A stretch of 64,000 nucleotides of DNA. Origin: Copromyces sp. CBS 386.78. Its lineage: Eukaryota; Ascomycota; Sordariomycetes; Sordariales; Sordariaceae. The position numbers were made by a program, and so were the translations under genes. The DNA lies in the NCBI GenBank assembly GCA_030685235.1, contig MU839248.1:23202-87201 (forward strand), written 5' to 3'. Below the pieces are notes generated by a model. That model was given only the letters and a program-made list of their open reading frames with translations. It did not search any database and was not told the origin of the DNA. This document shows, piece after piece, positions 19,819 to 29,954 of this stretch (position 1 is the first letter of the stretch; each line of letters begins with the position of its first letter).

Positions 19819-22800
19819 ATGCCCTGGCAACCACTGCCCCGAATTGCCTTCGCCGTAGCCACATACCCCTTTACTGCCTCCAGCGCAGCAGACCTCCCCC
19901 TCGAAATCGGCGACGAGCTATACATTATCGAAGAGACTCCCGATGGGAACTGGTTGAGAGGCTACTTGGTCGCCCCTCCAAGTCTGCTTGCTGGCCTGAC
20001 CAGTGAAAAGGGCCAGACATTGGAGGCTCGCGTCTTCAGCGGCATCTTCCCCCGCAGCTGTGTCGAGGTACGAGAAGTGCTGGGCGAGAGTGACGAGACT
20101 GACGACAGCGAGCCCGACAATGGAGATGATGCAAATGGAGAGAGCAAGAGGAGAAAGAGCAAAAGGGCGACAAAAGAAGGCCGATTGTCCGTCCCCGTAA
20201 AACGCGATCCCAATGCACCTCGACCACCCGCTCCCGTGCCCATGCTCAAGATTGGCGACGAGACACCCACTTCGGCTGCCGAGCCCCTCATTGATGAGAT
20301 CGCATCCTGCCTCCGCGAATGGCACTCGACAAATCTCCACGGGCTCCTCCTCTCGAGACAGTACGAAAAGCTCGACGCTCTCTCCAAGCTGATTACGAGC
20401 CTGAACCTCTCCCGACAGCAGTTTCTACACAATGTCCTCACTACTTGTGAATACGAAAACCTACGCGAAAAGACGGTCTGGGATCTGGTCCGTGTCAACA
20501 AGCTATGCGGAGGAGAGGTTATTGTGCGCGACCCAAACGCCCGTGGCCGTGTCATGACGGGGGATGATTCCGTCGTGGAAATCACCCAACTGCAGTCCGT
20601 CATGAGCCTGTTGGACGAGCCTCCCACGACCACGCCCGAGTTGACGGCCTTGCACCATTTGATGGTGGACATCAGAATGTTTGCCGGCGCATCCAACGAA
20701 CCGACAACCCTGGTTCTGTACCTGGCCACCAAAGCACCCGGAGGACCAGTGACGCCCCTTTCAGAGAGTTACATAATAGATGTGCCAGCTGGCGGCCAAT
20801 TAACCAACATAGCGCGGACCTCACAGATGCGCACGCTCTTCTCCGATCTTTCGTCTGCCGACATTGGTGATGTGCCGTCCTCCAAGTCCGAGCTGTTGTT
20901 GGTCGTCAAAATCCGGGCAACTCAGCCAGTTGTAGCAGCTAAGCCGAATTCTCGATCAGGCGGGCCCTCGAATAGCTCGCCCCAGGTACCATCCAAGGAG
21001 TCAAAACCACCCCTGGCGTCGGGGAACAAGGCCTTGCGTAGGAGCATGGTTTGGGCCAACAAGAACACCCGGGGCGCGTTTACTAGGAAAAACTCGGACC
21101 TTGAGGCCTTGTCGGAGCAGGCGGAAGAGCAGCAGATGAGCAACGAGGATCTTGAGAGCAGGGAAGGAGCACCACCAAGCACGGCTAACTCGAGGGCAGG
21201 TCGTGCTTCAATGGACGGCCAATCTCCACCAACTACAGCCGACAGGACGGTTGGGTTTGGAGTACTCAAGCTGAACTCGATCATGAAGCAACAGGGCGAA
21301 GAGGTCGAACATGTGGTCAACATCTGGGCGCCTTGCTCCAAGTTCCCGTCGGACAGACATGGCGACAGTGAGGGATGGGACCCACTAATAAAGGAGATAT
21401 GCGACAGTAGATCAGCTCCTTACGAGAGATCAAGGAGAGCCGAAAGGTTACAGATACGACTTCGGTCCTTCAACAACCCCGACGCCGATGCCCTCATCAA
21501 GATGACGCCTACGATTTTGTCTGGGATCTGCAGGACTAACAAGATGGGTTTCTCTGGAGCGCCGACCAAGCCACGATCGGACATCTATGTCACCATTGAC
21601 GAAGCCACCCTGACCCGACAGACACTGCTGTCCCGATACGGAGCCAGCGCGACATCGCTCCCCAGCAGTATCCACGGCACCAACTTGCAGATAACCCTCG
21701 AGGTACGCCGGGCAAATGGCGAGCGCATCGACGGCTGCATATATCCCTCGTCCAAAAATGAAGGCCTGAGTGTATGGAGATCAACAGCCGTCGACCGGGG
21801 AGACCCGTGGAAGCAGATCATCAAGCTCGTTCTTGCTCCCCAGGATGTCCATCAGTCACATATCGTCATGTACCTCTCGGATGCGCCCAATCCTCCCTTT
21901 GCTGTGGCATACCTGCCTCTATGGGATCAGCAGGCGTTCATCCATGATGGTTCCCACAACCTGTTGCTGTACAAAATGGATGAGAACACGTCGAGCGCCC
22001 AAGCTCCTGCGGGAGGCAAGGGCGGATACCTGAGCTTGCCTTTCGCCTCCAACTTCGGCGATGAGCATGCCGAGGTGACTGGTCCGCTGGCTGCTTTGCG
22101 CATCGATACATATCTGTGCAGCACGAGGTTCTCCCAGGACAAGGTTGTGCTGGGCCTGTTGAAGGGCAAGGACTTGCCTCAGGGAGAGGTACCCGACATC
22201 TTGAAGGCCTTCATCTTCGTGCCCGAGATCGAGGTTGTCAAGCTGTTGAACGATGTCTTGGACGCCCTCTTTGGCATTCTTGTCCATTACACGGGCAACG
22301 ACGACCTCGAAGACCTCGTCTTCACTGCCTTGGTCAGAGTGCTGGACATTGTCCATGACAGGCGCTTCAACCTCGCTCCTCTTGTCGACCAGTACGCAGA
22401 AAGTCGGTTCAACTACCCGTTCGCCACGCCCTGTCTCGTCAGGTCCTTTACCAGACTACTGTCAAAACCCACCGAGCCCGAGACAGCAAGGAAGCTGCGC
22501 GCCACTTTCAAGGTTGTACGGCACATCCTCAAGTTCATTACCCAATCCAGGGGCCAGCAAAAGGAAAAGGAGGCTGGGATAGGAATCACCACCTCCAATC
22601 CCGGCTTCACGCGCCACCTGCGTACCATCTTCAAGGCTCTCGATGCTTTGATGCGCAACCAGGCACCTGTCTTGGTGGGCAGCCAAACGCTCGCCGTCCA
22701 GCATTTCCACACGTGGCTACCCGAGCTCACCGGCTTGTTGACAACCGAGGAGATTCTCCACATCGCCATCGACTTCATGGACTCTTGCTCCTCCGTCAAG

Positions 22801-25800
22801 GGCAAGCTCGTGCTGTACAAGCTGGTCCTCATCATCAACTACTCCAAGCTCGACATCTTCTCGCACCCAGAGCAGCGGTCCGCCTTGAGCGCTAATACCG
22901 TGAGGTGGATCGCGCCGCACTGGGGGCTTACCGACGAGGTGACGGAGCAATGGAAGGAACAGGTGCGACTGTGCTGCTCGGTGCTTGCCAGCCAGGTTGA
23001 GCATCTCGGCCCGGAGATCCCCGATTACATCCCCAAGATCATCCAGTCTTACCTCGCCATCCAGGCTGCCGAGCAAACACCAAAGAACCGTTTGTCGCTT
23101 CTGTTCCCCACGTCATACCCCTTCCCTGCCAAGCCGACTGCCGAAGAGGTAGTCTTTGACGAAGCCCTCATTGAGCTCTCTGCCGTCATGTCAGCACTGT
23201 CCAACTCCCCCAGCGGCATGCAACTGGAGCTGGCGGAAGATGATCTTAACATCGTCATCGAGAACTGCCTTCGCGTGCACATGAGCATCCTGCAGGGCGA
23301 GACCTTCCCTTCCAACTGGTTGAGCGTGCATATCTTCCATCACAAGTCGACCATGCGGACGCTGGAATATCTTGCCACTTTGCTGCTCGAGTCTTTCCTC
23401 CCGCATCCGGATGAGGCCGAGAACTTTGATACTGAGCTGTGGAAGATGTTCTTCACCACGCTGCTTAAGCTGGTGGGGAGCCCCTCGCTGGCGCTGGAGA
23501 CCTTCCCAGAGCAAAAGCGGAGAGCGGTCTGGAAGATTGCGGGCGATGTCAGAGAGCATGGAGCGGACCTGCTGAGGAAGACATGGGAGGCGATTGGGTG
23601 GGAGACGAGCCTGGAGGAGCGGGCACGGTATGGGCTGTCCAAGATGGGCGGTTATCAGGTGCAGTATGTGCCTACGCTTGTTGGGCCCATTGTTGAGCTT
23701 TGTCTGAGTGTGCACGAGGGCCTTCGGAGGATGGCTGTAGAGGTTCTGCAGACCATGATTGTCAGCGAGTGGACACTGAGCGAGGACTTGTCTGTTATCC
23801 AGACGGAGATCATCGACTGTCTTGATGGCTACTTTAAGGAAAAGCCATTGACAGAGAGTATCCTCCAGAAGCTCTTTGTGAGCGAGCTGCTGGACCGCTT
23901 TGAACCTCTCTCCAAGATCCCAGATGAGCCGTTGTACGCTGCCATCCGCGAGCTGATGGGCACAGTCGACGAGTTCCTTGATTTGCTGGTTGCCGTCCAC
24001 AGCGGCGACGGCTCAGGCGAAGCCTCCAACCTCATTCACCGCCTCCGTCTCATGGAGTTCCTCCGCGACATGCAAAAGGAGGAAATCTTCATCCGCTACG
24101 TCCACCAGCTCGCCAGCCTCCAAGCCTCAGCGCGGAACCACACGGAAGCTGGGCTCGCTCTGCGCCTACACGCCGACCTCTACGATTGGGACCCTCTCAA
24201 AACCACCCCCGCCCTCGACGATCCTTCCTTCCCAGCGCAATCCCACTTTGAGCGCAAGGAGCGCATCTACTTCGACATGATCAAGCACTTTGAAGACGGA
24301 CATGCCTGGTCCTGCGCTCTCGCCGCCTACAAAGAGCTCCAAGCCCAGTACGAGTCCAACATCTTCGACTTCGCCAAGCTCGCCCGTACGCAGCGGGCTA
24401 TCGCCACCGTGTACGAGACCATCGCGCACAAGACCGACAAGCTCATTCCCAAGTACTTCAAAGTCGTCTACAAGGGTCTCGGCTTCCCCCCTTCCGTGCG
24501 CGACAAGGCTTTTGTCTTTGAGGGCGCATCCCCTACTGAACGCACGGCTGGATTCACCGACCGCATGCAAGAGATGTATCCCTCTGCTCAGATCATCACC
24601 CCTTCCCATGACCGTGACACTGGAGAGTACGATGTCGAAGGCCAGTTCCTGATTATATCAGCCATTTCTCCTCACCGTGACCTCACGCATACCGTCTTCC
24701 AGCGCGCTCGCGTGCCGCAAATCATCCGCGACTATCTTATCTCTTCCAGTCCTCAAACGTTCAGCGTCAGCACGAAGAGAGACACCAACGGAGACGTGAG
24801 GGATCATTACGCCGAAAAGACACTCTACACCACCGCTGAGCCCTTCCCAACCATACTCAAGCGGAGCGAGATTGTTGAAATTAAGCATGTGAGGTTGACG
24901 GCAAAGGAAACGGCACTGGAGAGGATCGTGAGAAAAACGGGAGAGATGACGGCTGTTGAGAAGAAGGTTTCCGAGGGACAAGCACAAGGCGGTGAGGGGA
25001 GTGACGAGGCTACGGTGATGTTGTTGGTCGATGCGGTCAGCATCAGTGTGAATCCGGAGAGCGAGGCGAGTGTGAGTAGGTACCGAGAGCTGATTCCCGG
25101 AATGGGCAGCACGACGCCAATCACGATAAAATGCGGGAGTGACGAGGACGAGGACGAGGACGAGGATGACGGCCCGCCCGAAATTGATGCCCAAGAAAAT
25201 GCCATCAAAATGGCGTTAGTGGATCATGCGATTATGATCAAGAGGTGTTTGGCGACTTTTGCAAAGAGCCCCAGGGAGGTGGTGAAGAAACATGGGCAAG
25301 AATTGCAGAAGTGTAAGTTCCCCTTTGTTACCATGATGCTGGACGATATGGTGCTAACCAAGACAGTCTTTGAACAAACCTTTGCCCCCGAAATCGCCAT
25401 CTTCACCCCCCCAGCCGCCCGCTCTCCCAATCCTTCCCCTGGCAGCGACCGCAGCGGCGGTATCACCCCCTCTCCAACCTGGCCACGATCACCGGGGCCC
25501 TCAGCTTTCGGCTCCTCAACCGGACAGCACAACCATCACCGATCCGCCACGACTTCCTTGGCAACCGGCCACGGCCTCGGCATTTCCGGACACGCTCAAG
25601 GCCATGCTCACAGCGCAAGCGAAACAGCCGATGTTCTAGGCGAGATTGTGGTCAGCACCGGGATTTCCCAACCCGTTTCCCTCCGACAGGGACGCGGTGC
25701 AAGGCTGAGTTTCTTGGGAGGGAGGAAGAAGGATGGGAACTCGCCCACGGCACATCAGTTGTCATCAACGGGTTCCATCCCGCACCTACTCACCGGCAGC

Positions 25801-26397
25801 GACCATAACCTCGCCAGCAGGTCCAAATCCCACGAGGACATCAACGCTGGGTCAGCATCAGCAACGATGATGAACTCGCCCACGACTAATGGTGACCGAA
25901 GCCCCTCTGCCCCTAGCAATGTAATTCACAGCAGGAAAGAGCAGCCAATCGAGAAGGCGAATCGTCGCTCCTTCCTTCGCGGTTTCAGCTCCTCTGACAA
26001 GGTTAACCTCATCAACGCTATCAACGAGAGTGTTGGTGGGAATACGGACTGGCAGACGGAGTACTCATCCCCCTCTCTTTCTCAGCCTAACTTGCAGTCA
26101 CCCTCACAATCGCAATCCGACCAGCTTGACCGAGAAAGGGAACGCGGGGCGGCGGCAGCGGCACTGAACGGCATGTCTGTCAATGGATATGGAAAGAAGG
26201 AGAAGAAGAGCAAGAAAGACAAGAAAGACAAGGAGGACAAGGAGGACAAGGACGAGGACAAGGACTTGAGGGAGTTGAAAGACAAGTTCCAAAACGGCAG
26301 TGCGAGTGTCAAGAAACGGCTGAGCATGCTCAAATTGGGGAACATGAAGAAGAGTGGGAAGGGAGATGGAAAGATGGGGGCGCTGGATGAGGAATAG
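19819..26397 (+). CDS. dck1: DOCK-family Rho GTPase exchange factor (yeast Dck1 type)
   Basis: Exons 19819..25312 and 25367..26397 encode 2,174 aa. An SH3-like domain (about residues 10-60, YPFTASSAADLPLEIGDELY) starts the protein. A C2-like DHR-1 domain (about 497-790) includes DIYVTIDEATLTRQ, LQITLEVR and FAVAYLPLWD. A long helical scaffold leads to the catalytic DHR-2 domain (about 1444-1830), with LRLHADLYDWD, HFEDGHAWSCALAAYKELQ, PKYFKVVYKGLGFP, FVFEGASPTERTAGFTDRM and, last, DHAIMIKRC. The Ser/Pro-rich tail ends in a Lys/Asp/Glu run. In yeast, Dck1 with Lmo1 activates Rho5, affecting cell wall, mitophagy and oxidative stress; the fungal role here is inferred. The ATG at 19819 (GTCAAGATG) precedes the SH3 domain; earlier in-frame codons lack an ATG. 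The 54-bp intron (GTAAGT, GCTAAC, ACAG) is a multiple of three, so it is easy to miss; removing it gives the smoother join LQKFFEQTFAPEIAIF. Confidence 0.93.
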   Translation: MPWQPLPRIAFAVATYPFTASSAADLPLEIGDELYIIEETPDGNWLRGYLVAPPSLLAGLTSEKGQTLEARVFSGIFPRSCVEVREVLGESDETDDSEPDNGDDANGESKRRKSKRATKEGRLSVPVKRDPNAPRPPAPVPMLKIGDETPTSAAEPLIDEIASCLREWHSTNLHGLLLSRQYEKLDALSKLITSLNLSRQQFLHNVLTTCEYENLREKTVWDLVRVNKLCGGEVIVRDPNARGRVMTGDDSVVEITQLQSVMSLLDEPPTTTPELTALHHLMVDIRMFAGASNEPTTLVLYLATKAPGGPVTPLSESYIIDVPAGGQLTNIARTSQMRTLFSDLSSADIGDVPSSKSELLLVVKIRATQPVVAAKPNSRSGGPSNSSPQVPSKESKPPLASGNKALRRSMVWANKNTRGAFTRKNSDLEALSEQAEEQQMSNEDLESREGAPPSTANSRAGRASMDGQSPPTTADRTVGFGVLKLNSIMKQQGEEVEHVVNIWAPCSKFPSDRHGDSEGWDPLIKEICDSRSAPYERSRRAERLQIRLRSFNNPDADALIKMTPTILSGICRTNKMGFSGAPTKPRSDIYVTIDEATLTRQTLLSRYGASATSLPSSIHGTNLQITLEVRRANGERIDGCIYPSSKNEGLSVWRSTAVDRGDPWKQIIKLVLAPQDVHQSHIVMYLSDAPNPPFAVAYLPLWDQQAFIHDGSHNLLLYKMDENTSSAQAPAGGKGGYLSLPFASNFGDEHAEVTGPLAALRIDTYLCSTRFSQDKVVLGLLKGKDLPQGEVPDILKAFIFVPEIEVVKLLNDVLDALFGILVHYTGNDDLEDLVFTALVRVLDIVHDRRFNLAPLVDQYAESRFNYPFATPCLVRSFTRLLSKPTEPETARKLRATFKVVRHILKFITQSRGQQKEKEAGIGITTSNPGFTRHLRTIFKALDALMRNQAPVLVGSQTLAVQHFHTWLPELTGLLTTEEILHIAIDFMDSCSSVKGKLVLYKLVLIINYSKLDIFSHPEQRSALSANTVRWIAPHWGLTDEVTEQWKEQVRLCCSVLASQVEHLGPEIPDYIPKIIQSYLAIQAAEQTPKNRLSLLFPTSYPFPAKPTAEEVVFDEALIELSAVMSALSNSPSGMQLELAEDDLNIVIENCLRVHMSILQGETFPSNWLSVHIFHHKSTMRTLEYLATLLLESFLPHPDEAENFDTELWKMFFTTLLKLVGSPSLALETFPEQKRRAVWKIAGDVREHGADLLRKTWEAIGWETSLEERARYGLSKMGGYQVQYVPTLVGPIVELCLSVHEGLRRMAVEVLQTMIVSEWTLSEDLSVIQTEIIDCLDGYFKEKPLTESILQKLFVSELLDRFEPLSKIPDEPLYAAIRELMGTVDEFLDLLVAVHSGDGSGEASNLIHRLRLMEFLRDMQKEEIFIRYVHQLASLQASARNHTEAGLALRLHADLYDWDPLKTTPALDDPSFPAQSHFERKERIYFDMIKHFEDGHAWSCALAAYKELQAQYESNIFDFAKLARTQRAIATVYETIAHKTDKLIPKYFKVVYKGLGFPPSVRDKAFVFEGASPTERTAGFTDRMQEMYPSAQIITPSHDRDTGEYDVEGQFLIISAISPHRDLTHTVFQRARVPQIIRDYLISSSPQTFSVSTKRDTNGDVRDHYAEKTLYTTAEPFPTILKRSEIVEIKHVRLTAKETALERIVRKTGEMTAVEKKVSEGQAQGGEGSDEATVMLLVDAVSISVNPESEASVSRYRELIPGMGSTTPITIKCGSDEDEDEDEDDGPPEIDAQENAIKMALVDHAIMIKRCLATFAKSPREVVKKHGQELQKCKFPFVTMMLDDMVLTKTVFEQTFAPEIAIFTPPAARSPNPSPGSDRSGGITPSPTWPRSPGPSAFGSSTGQHNHHRSATTSLATGHGLGISGHAQGHAHSASETADVLGEIVVSTGISQPVSLRQGRGARLSFLGGRKKDGNSPTAHQLSSTGSIPHLLTGSDHNLASRSKSHEDINAGSASATMMNSPTTNGDRSPSAPSNVIHSRKEQPIEKANRRSFLRGFSSSDKVNLINAINESVGGNTDWQTEYSSPSLSQPNLQSPSQSQSDQLDRERERGAAAAALNGMSVNGYGKKEKKSKKDKKDKEDKEDKDEDKDLRELKDKFQNGSASVKKRLSMLKLGNMKKSGKGDGKMGALDEE

Positions 26398-27515
26398 TGT
26401 CCTGCGTCTGCCACCGTGGATCATTGTCCGCCTTGTCCACCTCGCCGTCCGCTTCGTGAGCGTCGGGCTGGTCAAGGTTCATTTGACGGATCAAGCCCAG
26501 ACCGGTGCTCTTAAATATCAGGAATGGCTCATGCTGTCAACGCAACTCGGCTTCGTTTCTCTCGGTTTAGGATAACATGGCACTGGGGGCTCAAGGAGGG
26601 AAGGTTGCGTTCTTTTATTTTCTTTTCATTCTAGTTGATCACGTCTGCGCTTCAGGATATTTCATGCGACATTTCACTCCGACTTTCTATCTTCTATCAT
26701 CATCAGCATGTTCCGCTCTACACGCTTCATCAATCATAATCTCCTTCATCTTATCACTATCCTCCACGCACGGACTGGTCTACACGGAATTGGGGGCGGA
26801 ATACTAAAGCACGCCTTGGTGTTTGTTGGACGTTTGCATGTTTGGTGCTCCTTGTCGATGGACGAGCAATGCATCTCTACATCTTTTCCCTTTGTTCACT
26901 TGATCTGTTTTGCTCGCTCGCACCCATCACTTGTACAATACGTCTTTTGAAGCTTCACATCTTGATCTTCACCTGCACATTCTGTTCCTTCTCCGATTCT
27001 TGTACAATAATCTTTGCCCGCTTATACGTTGCCAGGATGAGTAGAAGGATCGTTTCTACCTGGGGTACTTGGAAGTGACTGCCAAAAAGGCGGGAGGAGG
27101 ATGTGACCGGAGGCGGAGAGGCAAGGAAGGGGTCTGGTGCTGATAAGCGACAGGCTCGTTGAGACCTGCCAAGTTGAAATAGACAACAATGAAGGTGACT
27201 TGAACTTCAATTCCAGCGTGACCACCGGTTTCCGAGATTCCTGCATCGCAGATGATGCTGGATTTCTAAGTTCCTGCACACTGCAGCCTCCTCTGCTGAC
27301 CAACCGGCACATGTCGACATCTCGGGCCGCGGCCTTCAGCCCATCTCTGCGTCGTGTCTGCAATGTTGGCTGCGATGTTTACGCCCCCTTGAACTTTGAC
27401 ACCCATCACGCTGGTTACCATATCTGCTCTTTCCCTTTCTCTTCTCCTCAACACCAAATGACCGGCCATCCCATCCCATCCTATCCTGTCCTCCTGCTGC
27501 CATCCCAAACCAAAA
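26398..27515. other. Intergenic region between the DOCK and glycosyltransferase genes
   Basis: About 1.1 kb between tandem genes should hold the DOCK 3' UTR and the next promoter. It is pyrimidine-rich from about 27,400. No credible gene is seen. Confidence 0.45.
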
Positions 27516-29550
27516 ATGACACGAGCAGTCATCAACCTAGCCAAATTTTCACATCTCTCCACCCGCACCCGCTACCGCCTCCTCTTTACTTGTTTTATCC
27601 TTACCACCACCCACCTCCTCTTCTCTGCTTCTCTCATCCGCTGGTCAGCCAACTTGTCGAAGCCAGCCCATGCCGATCCACGTAGCGCGTCCAAGACCTC
27701 GGGCAATGTTTTCAGCAAAGATCATGTCTCGCCATACGGGGCCGAAGATGCAGGCCGGCCCGTGGTCCCCCAAGCGAAGCTGCTAAAGGACTTCTTCACC
27801 TGGAACGAAGCGGACATTGCCTCCCTGTCTCCCCCTGTCTTTCTCCCTCCCACTCCTCCGTCTCCTCCGATCACTGACCCCTTCCCCCTCCTTTCTTCCA
27901 ACTTGGCGCCGCACAAACTGAGAAGGCTGTTACAGCCACCTGAGATTAACCGGCCCTCGCACTTCCGCCACCTCCACCCATCCCTCTATGTCTCTTCCCA
28001 GGAACTGACGCAGCAGCCATCGAGATCCTACTTCTCCCGGTTCGGCAGCAAGTCTTTTGGCCGCCGTCCCGATCCTTTTCCATCCTCCCCATACCATTCC
28101 AAGCTCAACCCGACGGGCATGGCGCCGCTGCTGATCGGGTTCACGCGCAACTGGCCGCTGCTGCTGCAGTGTGTGTCCAGTTACATTGCGGCAGGCTGGC
28201 CAGCGGAAGAGATGTTTGTCGTCGAGAACACAGGGACGATGGACGCAAATGAGCGGGAGTTGTTGACGCTGCAGAATCCGTTTTTCATGAACCGGACACA
28301 GCTGGGGATGCTGGGAGTGAAGGTTGTTTCCGTAGGTGCCGTTTCTGATGCTGACCCCGACTCTGGTTTGAACCCCCGCCACGGATAGGAAGGGATTGGA
28401 AATGGGGATATATGGGAAAAGGTAGAGTGCTGTGGACATGGAGGGAAAGCGGACGGGAAGAGCATGAAGGAAAGCTGACAAGATGGGACAAGGGATGGAA
28501 AGATGCCATGGGCACAGGCTGACTTACTGGATGGTAGACTCCGACGCTCTTGACGTTTTCGCAGTTGCAGAACTTCTTTGCTTGGTTAGTTTCTCCCTTT
28601 CCGTTCTGACCTGCACGGCTGCTGACGGGCGACATGGACACAGGACTGCCCTCCAACGCGGCTGGACCGAATACTTTTGGTCACATCAAGACGTGATGGT
28701 CTTCTCTTACGAACACCGACACCCATCGTATTCTAACACCAAAGCTTCCTCCACGTCCAGCAAAGCATCCGAGGACGACAAGCCCTCAGAATACCGCCCC
28801 CTTTATGCCAATGCCCTTCATACGCTGCAGCAATATCGCGACCCATCCCATCCCAAGTGGGCTCACCACTTCTTCTCGTACGACCATCTTACCCTCGTCC
28901 ACCGGGACGCCATCCTCTCGGTTGGCGGCTGGGACACGCACATTCCCTTTTATGGTACCGACTGCGACATGTACACGCGATTGATGTGGGCGGGCTACGC
29001 ACAGAACGAGTCTACGACGCCGACGACGAGGGTTGGACACATCCTGGATGTGAGCACTGTCCTGGACGACATGGGCGCGCTGTTCCGTATCCCAGGCATC
29101 AAAGCTTCCTTCGCCGGCGACCCTGACCCGCACGCCCGAACCCAGAAGGCCAAAGCCGGTTCAGCAGCAGCAGCGGCGACGGCGAATACGGGAGTTGAAA
29201 CGTACGTCAACCTGTTGTCGACGGCCCGCCGTATGCAACGAGCCAAGTACGCCCTCGGCAACGGGCACGAAGGGCGGAACAAGAGCTGGCAGTTGAAGCA
29301 GCAGGGAGGGCAAGGAGAGCCGTTTTATCGGGACGCGGAAGGGTTCGAGGCCGGCGTGGAGATGTGGATCGAGGCGGGACGAGCCGTGTTTTCGGAGAAA
29401 TGGGGACATCGAGGGTGTGATATCGCGAGGAAGTGGGCAACTGGGAAGAACAAGGGGAATGGAAATGGTCTGAAGGATGGCTGGAGAGTCGAAAGAGATT
29501 GGGATGCGGACAAGGAGGGGGGTTATGGAGGCATCGGTGGGGGTTGGTAA
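27516..29550 (+). CDS. Type II membrane glycosyltransferase-like protein (GT-A fold)
   Basis: Exons 27516..28331, 28538..28584 and 28644..29550 join in frame to 589 aa. The introns are 206 bp (GTAGGT donor, GGTAG acceptor) and 59 bp (GTTAGT donor, ACACAG acceptor). The 47-bp middle exon supplies TPTLLTFSQLQNFFA and restores a continuous block running into WTALQRGWTEYFWSHQDV. A single membrane segment at about residues 21-43 (LLFTCFILTTTHLLFSASLI) follows a short basic N-terminus, as in Golgi type II enzymes. The lumenal part has MFVVENTG near the nucleotide-sugar site, VGGWDTHIPFYGTDCDMYTR with a DCD metal-binding candidate at about residue 392, and a basic, Gly-rich end. It probably transfers a sugar in the Golgi; donor and acceptor are unknown. 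A gene finder could easily skip the tiny exon. Confidence 0.82.
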
Positions 29551-29954
29551 ACCTGGGCGTCGTTGCGGGGTAGTCCGGCCCGCTGTAAATGATTCGCTTC
29601 AGGGGATGATCAGTGTACAAGAAGCAATGCTGGCATGAGGCACCTGGGAGAAAGACGGATAATTGAGCATGTATCATGTCTTGAAATGCCAGGGGCATCC
29701 CGAATATCTTACCATTCTGCGTGCAAAACCATTCCTTCCATTTTACGACAGGAAGATGGAAGGCAGTACGAGATGCTCGAGGTGCTCGCCGAAGGCAGGA
29801 ACAACAGAGCTGAGGCGGGCGGGGGGCCGTGCGCGGGGTGCATCTGTGCCGCCCCAACAGAACAACTGAACGCCAAATCATTCCCTCTTCCTTCCTGTTT
29901 CTTCCATGCTTGCCCAACTTATGACAACCCGATTGACTCTCCGGTCCAAACGGC
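29551..29954. other. Intergenic region before the HET gene
   Basis: A 404-bp gap holding the glycosyltransferase 3' UTR and the HET gene promoter. I see no additional gene. Confidence 0.45.
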
